The notes beneath the pieces were generated by a model, which had not been told where the DNA came from, did not search any database, and saw only the letters and a list, made by a program, of their open reading frames with translations. A stretch of 39,320 nucleotides of DNA. It comes from Acidobacteriota bacterium (GTDB lineage Bacteria > Acidobacteriota > Terriglobia > Terriglobales > Acidobacteriaceae). Made by a program: the position numbers and the translations under genes. Numbering within the stretch: position 1 is the stretch's first letter; each line of letters starts with the position of its first letter. The stretch spans positions 1 through 39,320 of the forward strand of contig QIAU01000168.1 in assembly GCA_003225055.1 (NCBI GenBank), given 5' to 3'. This document shows, piece by piece, positions 1 to 8,251 of the stretch.

Positions 1-397
1 CACTTGCGGGGCTTGTGATGCCCACCAAGTAACGCCAACCATGGCTGAAGAGCTCATCGGAAGAGCCGCCATGATTCCATAGGACTTTCTTGTATTCTTC
101 CGCTATCTCCAGCACCGCCATCGTCAGGCCGCTGGAGTACGGCCCTAAGAGAATGTCAATCTGATCCTCTCGAACAAGCCGGAATACGTTTTCCCGGGCG
201 CAGCTGATCTGACTGCGGTCGTCATACCAAATCAGCCGGACAGACCTCTTATCTCCATGCTGGACGGCAATGCCGCCTTGAGCGTTGATATATGACTGCC
301 AGAGGAGGAGACCCTGGAGCGCCTGTTGCCCTTGGAAGTGGAACTTACCTGAGAGAGAAATGGACAGGCCGGCGGTGATTTCTGAAGGGTTCACGGC
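1..397 (-). CDS. Branched-chain amino acid-type ABC substrate-binding domain protein (partial)
   Basis: An open minus-strand frame runs from a stop near 398-400 to the left edge, about 131 codons, so the C-terminal part lies outside the window. The translation has the hallmarks of the LivJ/Peripla_BP_6 N-terminal lobe: GLSISLSGKFHFQGQQA, then YINAQGGI, a strand VRLIWYDDRSQ, ILLGPYSSGLT and a later ...VLWNHGGSSDELF segment. These match the usual order 'sLSGrf..qG..al.G', 'iNa.GGi', 'v.l...Dd.S', 'd.ilGPyssg'. The only plausible start in frame is GTG at 392-394, very close to the conserved domain. There is therefore no signal peptide, which is odd for a periplasmic binder. It may be a cytoplasmic sensor-type domain or an N-terminally eroded gene. 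The ligand cannot be told from this portion. Confidence 0.75.
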
Positions 398-484
398 TCA
401 TCCGTATGCGGCTCCGTCACAGATAGCCGGGTGCGGCTCGCTCCGGAGTCGTCAAACTCCGCCAGGAGGTGACTGCGACTTATG

Positions 485-823
485 TTAGTTTAGTGGTTGG
501 ATCAGAAAAATCATGCTTGGCGACTCTACTGTGCTTGGAGCACGCAAGTAGTGCGCTCCAATTGCTTTCTCGATATCAGCGTCGCCAGCGAGTTCTTCCA
601 GCTCCAGCCACGCAAAAACGTATTTTTCCAATGCGAGTTCGCGCTGGCGGCTGTAGCGCAGCCAGCAAATGGGCAATCTCGGCCCATCCGTATTCAGAAT
701 TTGTCGCGCCCGATTCACGATAAACAGCGCATTCGGGTATCGCAACTGACGGATGTAAATTCCGCGCCGAGTACGGTGCCCAGGTTCAGATTTCAGGGTC
801 AGCTCACAATCTCGAAGAAACAT
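485..823 (-). CDS. Hypothetical protein, about 112 aa
   Basis: I do not recognise this family. The frame looks coding: it is rich in charged and aromatic residues (for example RLPICWLRYSRQRELALEK and VFAWLELEELAGDADIEKA), with no low-complexity or frame-shadow feel. An ATG at 823 is preceded by GGAG at Shine-Dalgarno distance (gcaggagcaccg), which is why I chose it over an ATG 16 codons upstream. It lies about 90 bp upstream of the substrate-binding frame on the same strand. No signal peptide or membrane segment is visible. It could be a soluble small protein or a fragment of something larger. The flanking sequence is eroded, so it may be a remnant. Confidence 0.4.
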   Translation of the reverse strand: MFLRDCELTLKSEPGHRTRRGIYIRQLRYPNALFIVNRARQILNTDGPRLPICWLRYSRQRELALEKYVFAWLELEELAGDADIEKAIGAHYLRAPSTVESPSMIFLIQPLN

Positions 824-1311
824 CGGTGCTCCTGCCGCAAAGCAGACCGCATCCAGGACTGGCGGGATCACGGTTCCTGCCGCTAGACTCCACGCGTCGT
901 CGTGTGTGTGGGTGTCTCAAGCTCGAGTTGCGCCAAAACTGCGGGTGCTGGTTGAGCGTTGTTTGGATCGGGACCAAGAAAGCGAACGGATTGGGGCCCA
1001 TTCTGAAACGACGTGTCGTCGCGGAACCGGATGGCGCTGTCCACTCGATACAGCAGGCGGTATCGAGGCATTTGTTACCCCCGAGCAGCATATTGTACGT
1101 AGGTTGCGTTCCACAGCATTGTGGCGCGCTGTGCAGCGCGGCCGCTATGGGCTACAATCCTGAGCCACGCATGTAAGAGAGTCTCGCAATTACGCCTGAG
1201 GATTCGATTTCCCTGCCGGTTTATTTGCTGGCTCATGAGGTCTGGTTACCAGCATGAACGTGCCTGCGTTTACGCAGTGTTCTGCGATCAGTGAACTTCG
1301 CATGTTTGTGA
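824..1311. other. Gene-poor stretch
   Basis: No convincing gene is visible on either strand. The only suggestive piece is plus-strand 915-985, which translates as VAPKLRVLVERCLDRDQ. This resembles the end of a Hanks-type Ser/Thr kinase C-lobe ('ppkLr.LverCLerDPk.R'), but the frame breaks immediately afterwards. It could be a scrap of a decayed kinase gene or chance. Confidence 0.35.
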
Positions 1312-1776
1312 ATGTTTGTGTATGTCCTTCTAAACACCCTGATAGCAGTATTCGGACCTGCGGCCCTCGAATCCCTTGTTCACCCACTTCGCTTATTCAA
1401 TCCGTACTCCTTCTGGCCGTACTCCGGTGTCGCCATTCTCTTGGCCGAGTGGTTTACCGAGATAGTATCTACAGCTTTGTACGGACTTGTGGTAGCCAAA
1501 GTTACATTGTCGAAGACTGCAGTATGGTCATGGGTTATACCAACTGGGCTGTTCTTTTGTCGGGCATCAGTTTGTCGTGCGCAGCACCGGCTTGGATTGT
1601 TGACTGGAAACACAGGATTTGCGTCCCATTTTTCAGGTCACGACTGTGCAATCGGTCTTCAGAGAAGTGAGTGCGGAGATTTTTGGATATTTACGTTTCC
1701 CCTCATTCGTGGCCTCTCGTATTCAGCCACGGCGCGGCTGGTTTTGCGACGTTCGGTTGCGCGACAAGAGGTGTAA
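1312..1776 (+). CDS. Hypothetical membrane protein, 154 aa
   Basis: Unrecognised. The first half is strongly hydrophobic, with segments such as MFVYVLLNTLIAVFGP, PYSGVAILLAEWFTEIV and a third around VWSWVIPTGLFF. This suggests two to four membrane passes. The second half is more polar but contains a patterned stretch (HFSGHDCAIGLQRSECGDFW followed by FTFPLIRGLSYS), which looks like a real protein tail and not a random frame. There is no good ribosome-binding site before the ATG at 1312, so the true start may differ. It stands alone, with non-coding sequence on both sides. It may be a genuine small membrane protein or a partly decayed one. Confidence 0.45.
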   Translation: MFVYVLLNTLIAVFGPAALESLVHPLRLFNPYSFWPYSGVAILLAEWFTEIVSTALYGLVVAKVTLSKTAVWSWVIPTGLFFCRASVCRAQHRLGLLTGNTGFASHFSGHDCAIGLQRSECGDFWIFTFPLIRGLSYSATARLVLRRSVARQEV

Positions 1777-2249
1777 CGTAAACGAGGTTTGAAAGCCCTT
1801 GGTACCAGAGTCCGTAGTTTGAGCATACTTGGCCAAACATCGCGATTGCGTTCAATGACCGGATCGTGAGTATTTAATCGCCGTTACCCTGATGGATCTC
1901 TCTGATGAATGGGCCAAGAGCGCTAGTTCAACGCGGTCCGGCTCTTTGCTCTCCTTCCGGTTGGGATTGCCCTCTCATATTGCCCTACCAGGCTCGGATT
2001 GTCTGGCCGGTGCACTCGATCACGGGATCCTGGGTGCGTAATTCGCGCACGAAGTCCGCCAGGCTGGATGCCTCATGCGGACTGGTCGCAGGAGATTCTT
2101 AGTGTGGCATAGCATCTCTTCTTAACACCCCATAGGGGCGCCAATGGCAGCCGGAAAGGACCAAGCGGCGTTTCACAGTTCTCAGGATCGCGATAGAATC
2201 TAGAACTCAAGATGAGCGCGGGTGCAGTCTGATTTTCTGCATTTTTCCG
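1777..2249. other. Intergenic region upstream of the sulfatase-like gene
   Basis: No supported gene. A 37-codon minus-strand window around 1993-2105 reads protein-like (SLADFVRELRTQDPVIECTG) but has stops at both ends and no start codon, so it is at most a relic. I could not pick out a clear promoter or ribosome-binding site for the gene at 2250. Confidence 0.4.
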
Positions 2250-4295
2250 ATGCAATGTGAACAAATGCAACAAGGGCGGAAGGCCAATTGCGCCACAGTT
2301 TCTGGAAGGGTTTTCGTTGCCGGCGCTTTTGCGGGCTGGGTTTATGCCATTCTGTTTGTCGTCGGCTTTACGATCAAAGTCCATGCAGCGGAAACAAAGC
2401 CCAACGTCATCATTATTACTATTGATACAGTTCGCGCCGACCACCTGGGGTGCTACGGCTACGCGTTAGTTCAGACGCCCAATATCAACGGTTTGGCGCA
2501 CTCCTCGGCGCGATTCAGCCACGCCTTTAGCACCGTCCCGCTTACGCTTCCTGCGCACGCTTCTCTCTTTACCGGTAGCTTTCCCATGGCAACGGGCGTG
2601 CACGACTTTGCCACCAATACTCTCCCTTCGAGCGCTGTAACCCTGGCGGAAGTGCTACGCCAGAACGGCTATGCCACAGGGGCGTTCCTCGGTTCTCCTG
2701 TGCTCGATGCCCGCTATGGATTGAATCAGGGTTTTGACACCTACTTCGACCACTTCGACTTGAGGCACGTTGACGAAGATAAGGCAGACGTCGTGAAGCG
2801 ACCGGGCGACAAGGTAATGGACGAAGCGCTGGGCTGGCTAAAGCGTGGTCCCCGTCAGCCCTTCTTCCTTTGGGTTCACCTTTACGATGCCCATTACCCA
2901 TACCAACCGCCGGAACCGTTTGCCACCCGCTACAAGACTCGACCCTATGACGGGGAAATCGCTTTTGTGGATGTTCAGGTGGGTCGTCTGTTGTCGTTTC
3001 TGAAGGAAAAAGGGAGCTTTGCGAACTCGTTGGTCGTCTTGGCCAGTGACCACGGCGAAAGCTTAGGCGATCACGGCGAACAGAAACACGGGTTCTTTAT
3101 TTACGATTCGACCCTGCATGTGCCCTTACTCATCAAGGTGCCCAGAGCTACGCCTCGAGTGATTGGCGAAGATATTTCCCTGGTGGACGTAATGCCCACC
3201 ATTCTTCAGGCACTCCAGATTCCAACTCCACTCACAGTACAGGGACGCAGTCTGCTTAGTGGAAGTCTGGGCCGCCCCGGTTCCGGTTCTTCAGACGTTT
3301 ATGCGGAAACTTTCCTGCCGCTTTTGCACTTCAGTTGGAGCCAGTTGCGCGCCCTGCGATGGAAAGGTCTCAAGTACATAGAGGCGCCACATCCAGAACT
3401 CTATGACACCGTTGCAGATCCGCACGAGACGAAAAACTTATTAGAAACGCGCCCTGCCGTGGCGCAAGTCATGCGCAACAGGCTTTCCAACATCGTCCGG
3501 CGCTATACATCCGTCTCAAGTGAGGAAGCTGGCGGTAAGGGGCTCACAGATCCAGCACTGCTGGACCGGTTGCATGCACTGGGCTATGTGACAACTCCTG
3601 CCGGTACAGTTGCTGATGCCAGCGGCAAACAGCTTCCTGATCCCAAGGACCGCGTTCAAGTGTACGAGTTGTTCTGGCAGGCAATGGCAGATGGCCAGCA
3701 AGGCCGCTATGAAGAATCTCTGCGCAAACTCGGTGAGGCGCAGAAACTCGAGCCCGATTCTTTGCCAGTGCTGTTGCTGGCGGCCCTGGATCACTTCCAG
3801 ATGAGAGATTTCCCGCAGTCCATTCAACTGTTCAACCGAACGCTTGAACTTAAACCCAAATTCGCTCAACCGCATTACTATCTGGGCGTAATGTACGCAC
3901 AGACTTCCAATAACGAAGCCGCGATGGAGCACTTCAAGAAGGCATTGGAACTTGAGCCGACCAATTTCACTGCGGCGTTCGGCCTGGGATCCACCTACCT
4001 GCGCTTGAAGCGCGTGGACGAAGCCGCGAGCGCTTTCCAGGAAGCGATTAAGTTGCACCCCGATTATGCGGAGGCCTACACGGCATTAGGTGAAATTTAT
4101 CTCTACCAGAAGCGGATCGACGATGCGGTGCGGGTACTGGAGCGGGCCGTCGCAATAGCGCCGCAAATGAAGCAAGCCCACTACCGCTTGGGCCATGCCT
4201 ACGAGGCGAAAGGACTCCATGCGCAAGCTCAAGAGGAATTAGACCGCGCCAACTCGCTCCCACCCATGGCTCCGAAAGATGTTCCAAACCAATGA
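2250..4295 (+). CDS. Sulfatase-like (alkaline phosphatase superfamily) protein with C-terminal TPR repeats
   Basis: 681 aa. A hydrophobic segment at about residues 21-47 serves as signal or anchor, so the enzyme domain faces the periplasm. The sulfatase fold begins with NVIIITIDTVRADHLGCYGY (metal-ligand Asp59) and continues to ASDHGESLGDHGEQKHG (Asp267-His268, His280). At the nucleophile site, where sulfatases have C/S-x-P-x-R for formylglycine, this protein reads T99-L-P-A-H. It therefore cannot form formylglycine and is expected to use Thr, as phosphatidyl/phosphoethanolamine transferases of this superfamily do. From about residue 465 to the end are roughly five or six TPR repeats (for example PHYYLGVMYAQTSNNEAAME). 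True sulfatase activity is doubtful. A hydrolase or transferase on phospho- or sulfo-esters, or a binding role, is possible. The stop overlaps an ATG of the next TPR frame. No clear ribosome-binding site is seen before 2250. Confidence 0.85.
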   Translation: MQCEQMQQGRKANCATVSGRVFVAGAFAGWVYAILFVVGFTIKVHAAETKPNVIIITIDTVRADHLGCYGYALVQTPNINGLAHSSARFSHAFSTVPLTLPAHASLFTGSFPMATGVHDFATNTLPSSAVTLAEVLRQNGYATGAFLGSPVLDARYGLNQGFDTYFDHFDLRHVDEDKADVVKRPGDKVMDEALGWLKRGPRQPFFLWVHLYDAHYPYQPPEPFATRYKTRPYDGEIAFVDVQVGRLLSFLKEKGSFANSLVVLASDHGESLGDHGEQKHGFFIYDSTLHVPLLIKVPRATPRVIGEDISLVDVMPTILQALQIPTPLTVQGRSLLSGSLGRPGSGSSDVYAETFLPLLHFSWSQLRALRWKGLKYIEAPHPELYDTVADPHETKNLLETRPAVAQVMRNRLSNIVRRYTSVSSEEAGGKGLTDPALLDRLHALGYVTTPAGTVADASGKQLPDPKDRVQVYELFWQAMADGQQGRYEESLRKLGEAQKLEPDSLPVLLLAALDHFQMRDFPQSIQLFNRTLELKPKFAQPHYYLGVMYAQTSNNEAAMEHFKKALELEPTNFTAAFGLGSTYLRLKRVDEAASAFQEAIKLHPDYAEAYTALGEIYLYQKRIDDAVRVLERAVAIAPQMKQAHYRLGHAYEAKGLHAQAQEELDRANSLPPMAPKDVPNQ

Positions 4296-4402
4296 CCAGA
4301 CAGTCGCCGGGACAACGGCGCTCGGAGAATGCAAGGGCCTTGAGTCGTAAGGGAACTGCTGTCGAATCATTCTCCGTCTTCAGGTGTGCGCGTGTGTCGA
4401 AC

Positions 4403-5839
4403 ATGAGGTCATTAAGAACCAACGCCGTGATTCTGGTTTTTCTGTTGGCGATGGCTGGAGTGCTGTTCGCCGCCGATGCACCGCCGGCAAATCACGGCCA
4501 AAAGGAAGACGACCTGGAGGAGGGGATCAAACTTATTGCCGCCGGCCGATACATCGAGTCGCTGGCAGCCTTCAACCGTTTCAAGCAATCAGCTCCTCAG
4601 GATTCCAGCCCGTACTTCTATTCCGCCATGGCGCTCACACAGGCCGGTCGACTGACTGCCGCCGCACTGGAATTGCAGGAAGCGATTCGTCTTGCTCCCG
4701 GAAAGCCGGAATATCTGGTGTTGCAGGCTAGCGTGCTGTCGCAATTGAAGCAAAACGACAGTGCCCTAGCCGCGCTTGCCACAGTGGACAAAGAGGGCTC
4801 CGCGAAACAACTCGAGCCTGCCTGGTTGAAGCTCCTGGCGGAAACTTACCTTCGCCTATGGAAGACAGATGATGCTTTGAGAGTTCTTGCGTTGCTGAGC
4901 GAACGAAGCCCCAAAGATGCAAGTGTCGATTTCGACCGAGGCAAGGTCTACATCGCGACAGGACAATTCGAGCCGGCCGTGGAGGCCTTGAAGAAGAGCA
5001 TCGAAAAGGAACCCGGCCACAACCCACGCGCATACTTCGAGCTGGGCAAGGTCCTATATCAGGCTGGTCAGTCGGAGGCCTCCGAGACGGCTCTTCTCAA
5101 GGCCGTAGAACAGGACCAGAATAACCCCGAGTACCTTTGCAAACTGGGAATAGCCGCTCTGGCAAGGGGCGAACTCGAGGAGGCCATCGGCCATCTGCAG
5201 CGCGCGGAGCCGGCCGCCTCCGCCTTTCCGGAAATCTACTTTTCCCTGGGGCGCGCTTACCAGAGGAAGGGAAACCGGCTGCGGGCAGAGGAATACTTTA
5301 AAAGGTTTGAGCAGGCCACGACCGCTCAGCGCCAAGGTGAAGATAAGAATCAGACCGTGGACAGGAACATCGCTCGGGGTGAGTTGAAGCTTGACGAGGG
5401 GAACATGACAGAAGCGCGATCTTTGTTCGAGCAGGCCGCTCTGACCGATCCGAATCGCTGGGAACCGCATGGTTATCTGGCCGAGATGTTCCTCGATTCC
5501 GGCGAGCTAGACCGTGCCTACCCGCACCTGACAAAGATGGAGTCAATCGACCCAGACTCCGTAGTCGGGAATTACCTGATGGCTCGGTATAGTTTTGCGC
5601 GTAAAGACTTTGAGCGGGCCCGCACTTATGCGGAGCGGGTAGAACTGAGCCGGCCTGCCAATTCCGAGCTTCGCGGTCTTCTTGGCAGTATCTACGAAGC
5701 ACTCGGCAAGACGCAGGATGCCATGCGCGAATATGAAATCGCGGTTCGCCTCGCGCCGAGCCGGGCAGATTTTCAGGATGCCTTGCGTAGAATTCGTAGC
5801 CGGGAGGCTCAAGGCAAGCCGGTAGTTACAAAGCCATGA
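4403..5839 (+). CDS. Secreted TPR-repeat protein
   Basis: 478 aa from the ATG at 4403, which opens directly into a signal peptide (MRSLRTNAVILVFLLAMAGV, cleavage near LFAADA). An in-frame ATG at 4292 overlaps the stop of the upstream gene (ATGA), but its extra 37 residues are polar and would bury the signal sequence, so I prefer 4403. Neither start has a strong Shine-Dalgarno. The mature part is almost wholly TPR: helix pairs with the typical W/L-G-Y-A-F-A-P spacing recur from about residue 40 to 460 (for example GRYIESLAAFNRF, AYFELGKVLYQAGQSEA, PHGYLAEMFLDSGELDRA). It probably acts as a periplasmic scaffold with the TPR domain of the upstream sulfatase-like protein. It ends 15 bp from the convergent GH20-like gene. 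Confidence 0.85.
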   Translation: MRSLRTNAVILVFLLAMAGVLFAADAPPANHGQKEDDLEEGIKLIAAGRYIESLAAFNRFKQSAPQDSSPYFYSAMALTQAGRLTAAALELQEAIRLAPGKPEYLVLQASVLSQLKQNDSALAALATVDKEGSAKQLEPAWLKLLAETYLRLWKTDDALRVLALLSERSPKDASVDFDRGKVYIATGQFEPAVEALKKSIEKEPGHNPRAYFELGKVLYQAGQSEASETALLKAVEQDQNNPEYLCKLGIAALARGELEEAIGHLQRAEPAASAFPEIYFSLGRAYQRKGNRLRAEEYFKRFEQATTAQRQGEDKNQTVDRNIARGELKLDEGNMTEARSLFEQAALTDPNRWEPHGYLAEMFLDSGELDRAYPHLTKMESIDPDSVVGNYLMARYSFARKDFERARTYAERVELSRPANSELRGLLGSIYEALGKTQDAMREYEIAVRLAPSRADFQDALRRIRSREAQGKPVVTKP

Positions 5840-5854
5840 GCGTGTTTGACCGGC

Positions 5855-8251
5855 TTAGTTCCCAGCCGCAGTGGTGTCTTTCCAGTTCAGCTCAAACGTG
5901 CGCACGGGCAATTGATGTGCGCGCGCGTATTCGTTCCTCGCTTCGAGAGTCCGAGACGCCCAATCTCCGAGCGGATAGAGGAGCTCGCGGTACACCAGGT
6001 AGCTCATGTCGACGGTGCGCACCGGCCGGTGGTCCTTCACGTTGTCTACTTGGTCGAGATAGCGCCGTCCGTTGGCCTCCGCAACTCGCGGAAACCACGT
6101 CTGGTACCAGGTGGCCGTCGCATCCTGGAGGGCGCGATTGCGCCGGCGCTGGATTCCAGCCGCCGTGTTCAGTGCCTCATCAAGCGCGGCCAGTGCTTCG
6201 CCGCCGTCACCCCTTCCGGCAGCAGTCTGGGCCGTCTTCAGCCGGTCACTCATCTCACCCAGATCGAGGATCATCTCAAGGTTCTGCCGGTAAAACCCGA
6301 CGATCGAGAGGAATACCTCTAAGCTGTACCTGTTGTCGCGGACTCTTTCGAGGTTGTCATACAGCAGATCGAGCAACTCATCGTTTTCGGGGAGGGCGGC
6401 GGTTGCGATCTCCAGACGCTTGGAATTCTCCTGTTTCCAATCATGCCCAATTGCCAGCGCTCCGGCGGAAGGAACTGGCAACACCGGAAGTGTCTGATCA
6501 CCTGCCGGTTTCGGCGGGTGGAAGATTTTGTCCGAGTTGCCCCAGATAGGCACTCGGGCGCTTGAAGCCACGTCCTCCCAAATGTCATCCCAGATCTGCG
6601 CCTGCTCGCTCATAAGCTGATAGAGGCGACCCATGTTGCGTGCGCCGGGTCCATAGAACAGATCGTAAAATGAGTTTGTGAGCTCGACGGGACTCGTCGA
6701 CGCAGGGTGCCAGGCAGCGGCAGGGCCGGTTGCGTATCCCAGCCAGAACGTCTCCGGATGCAGACCGGCGTCGGCCCATCCGGCCACGATTGTCCCCATG
6801 AGGTCAGATTGCTGACGGGCTGATGTGAACGAGATGCGGTTGAACATTTCCGTGACACGCCCATGGTCCGGCGATTTGGGGTGCAGACGACGGCTCGACG
6901 GCAGGATGTAGTAGTCGGGGAACAACGGCTCTTCGCCTTCGGTCGAGGTGTAAACGAGCTGACGAATTCCGCGCTTCTTGAAGGCAGAGTCGAATTCGTC
7001 ACCATGCACTTCGCCGTTCACGATGTGGCTTGGCAATGAGGCGACGTCGTCGGGAGTCAACGGATATTCTCCCCAGAACCACACGGTGCGGCCCCTGTCA
7101 TGCAGGTAGTCGGATGCCTTGGTAACGAATTCCGCCAGCAGCTTACCTACTGACCCGAGCTCGCGAGCGCGCGCCGCTTCTTCACACTGGGCGCTGCTAG
7201 CCATGCCCACGTAATAGGGCTCGTCAGTTGACAGGATAAAATATCTGCTCCCCTTGGTGGCTTCGAGGAGGTCGTCATACATGCCGAACAATAGCTTGTA
7301 GGTTTGGGGATTGGTGACGCAGAATTCATAGTTGCTGTCGGCAAACGCGCGTAGCGCTGCATATTCCGGGTGCTTCAGGATAAAGGAAACGTGGCCTGGG
7401 GCATCCAGGTAGGGAATAAGTTGCACGTGATAGTGCAACGCAAAGTCGGTGAGCTCTTGCAGCTCCGAGGGCGTCAGTGCGTACGGTTCAACCAGTGCCG
7501 GAGCGCTCTTGTACTGAAAGTGCCCTTCAAGTTTAATAGCGAAGCCGTTGATCTTGAAGAATGCCGCCTGCCGGACAACCTGCTTCAGCACATCGAGACG
7601 CTCGAGATGATGGGCATCGTCCCAATAAATGGTCCGCAGTTCGAGATCAGGCCAGTCCAGGATATCTCCCGCGGGAAGCCACAGACCTTCTTGCCGACGT
7701 CGAATCAGTTGAAGCAGAGTCTCCACTCCGTAAAAGAGTCCGGGGGCGGCGTTGGCTGCGATTGTCACCGTCTTCGGGCTAAGACTGAGGCGGTACGCCT
7801 GTTCGGCGAGAGCGGATTTGTCCCCATCTTTCGCTTCGCCGATTGAAACCGAGTTCGCCTTCAGCGCCATCCGAATCACTCCGGACTGCGACCGGGCGGA
7901 ACGCATAGCTGTGAGGCTCAGGTGGAACCTCGTTGCCAAACCCTCCTTCAGGCTCTCGACCGCGACGTCCTTCTCTTTGACGCTGGCTTCCAAGTCCAAT
8001 TGCCAGCCGCTGTTCAAAGGAAAGTTTTTGCCCGTCAATGTGACCTTCTGCGGCACCGGCAGAACGGCATAGCCTGCGGCGGCAAGTGGGGATGGGTTCT
8101 GGCCGAGGAGCGCCGCCGGAATCAGCATCGCGCTGGTGAGCAGGACAAGGTAGCAGCAAGAGTGTTTCCGCGGGAAGTCTTTCTCGTGCACAGGGGCCTG
8201 GTTGCGCCGCCAGGGACGGGCTTGGCACAATTGCCGTTTTCTTGGTGTCAT
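5855..8251 (-). CDS. GH20-like beta-N-acetylhexosaminidase, exported
   Basis: About 798 aa. The order is an N-terminal signal/anchor (hydrophobic CCYLVLLTSAMLIPAALLG near residues 32-50), then a GH20b-type domain starting at VLPVPQKVTLTG, then a TIM-barrel region with PGLFYGVETLLQL, LRTIYWDDAHH, LIPYLDAPGHVSFI and the acid/base site FILSTDEPYY. The Asp-Glu pair is near residues 343-344. Canonical GH20 enzymes have H-x-G-G-D-E, so the flanking residues diverge although the DE pair is kept. A long helical C-terminal region of unknown function follows. The ATG at 8251 is favoured because it forms the classic ATGA overlap with the ApbE stop. An ATG at 8269 and a GTG at 8191 right before the signal are alternatives. 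Last gene of the Gfo-ApbE-GH20 unit. It likely removes terminal N-acetylhexosamine, but specificity is inferred only. Confidence 0.75.
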   Translation of the reverse strand: MTPRKRQLCQARPWRRNQAPVHEKDFPRKHSCCYLVLLTSAMLIPAALLGQNPSPLAAAGYAVLPVPQKVTLTGKNFPLNSGWQLDLEASVKEKDVAVESLKEGLATRFHLSLTAMRSARSQSGVIRMALKANSVSIGEAKDGDKSALAEQAYRLSLSPKTVTIAANAAPGLFYGVETLLQLIRRRQEGLWLPAGDILDWPDLELRTIYWDDAHHLERLDVLKQVVRQAAFFKINGFAIKLEGHFQYKSAPALVEPYALTPSELQELTDFALHYHVQLIPYLDAPGHVSFILKHPEYAALRAFADSNYEFCVTNPQTYKLLFGMYDDLLEATKGSRYFILSTDEPYYVGMASSAQCEEAARARELGSVGKLLAEFVTKASDYLHDRGRTVWFWGEYPLTPDDVASLPSHIVNGEVHGDEFDSAFKKRGIRQLVYTSTEGEEPLFPDYYILPSSRRLHPKSPDHGRVTEMFNRISFTSARQQSDLMGTIVAGWADAGLHPETFWLGYATGPAAAWHPASTSPVELTNSFYDLFYGPGARNMGRLYQLMSEQAQIWDDIWEDVASSARVPIWGNSDKIFHPPKPAGDQTLPVLPVPSAGALAIGHDWKQENSKRLEIATAALPENDELLDLLYDNLERVRDNRYSLEVFLSIVGFYRQNLEMILDLGEMSDRLKTAQTAAGRGDGGEALAALDEALNTAAGIQRRRNRALQDATATWYQTWFPRVAEANGRRYLDQVDNVKDHRPVRTVDMSYLVYRELLYPLGDWASRTLEARNEYARAHQLPVRTFELNWKDTTAAGN

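Noticed and set aside
361-480. GC-rich stems reminiscent of a group II intron end
   Set aside because: No proper domain V sequence and no reverse-transcriptase gene nearby.
915-985. Kinase-like C-lobe scrap (PKLRVLVERCLDRD)
   Set aside because: Too short and out of frame immediately after; not annotated as a gene or pseudogene.
1330-1385. Minus-strand stretch resembling a tRNA T-arm (GCAGG-TCCGAAT-ACTGC)
   Set aside because: No D-arm, anticodon arm or acceptor stem could be placed around it, and the plus strand reads as a hydrophobic protein there.
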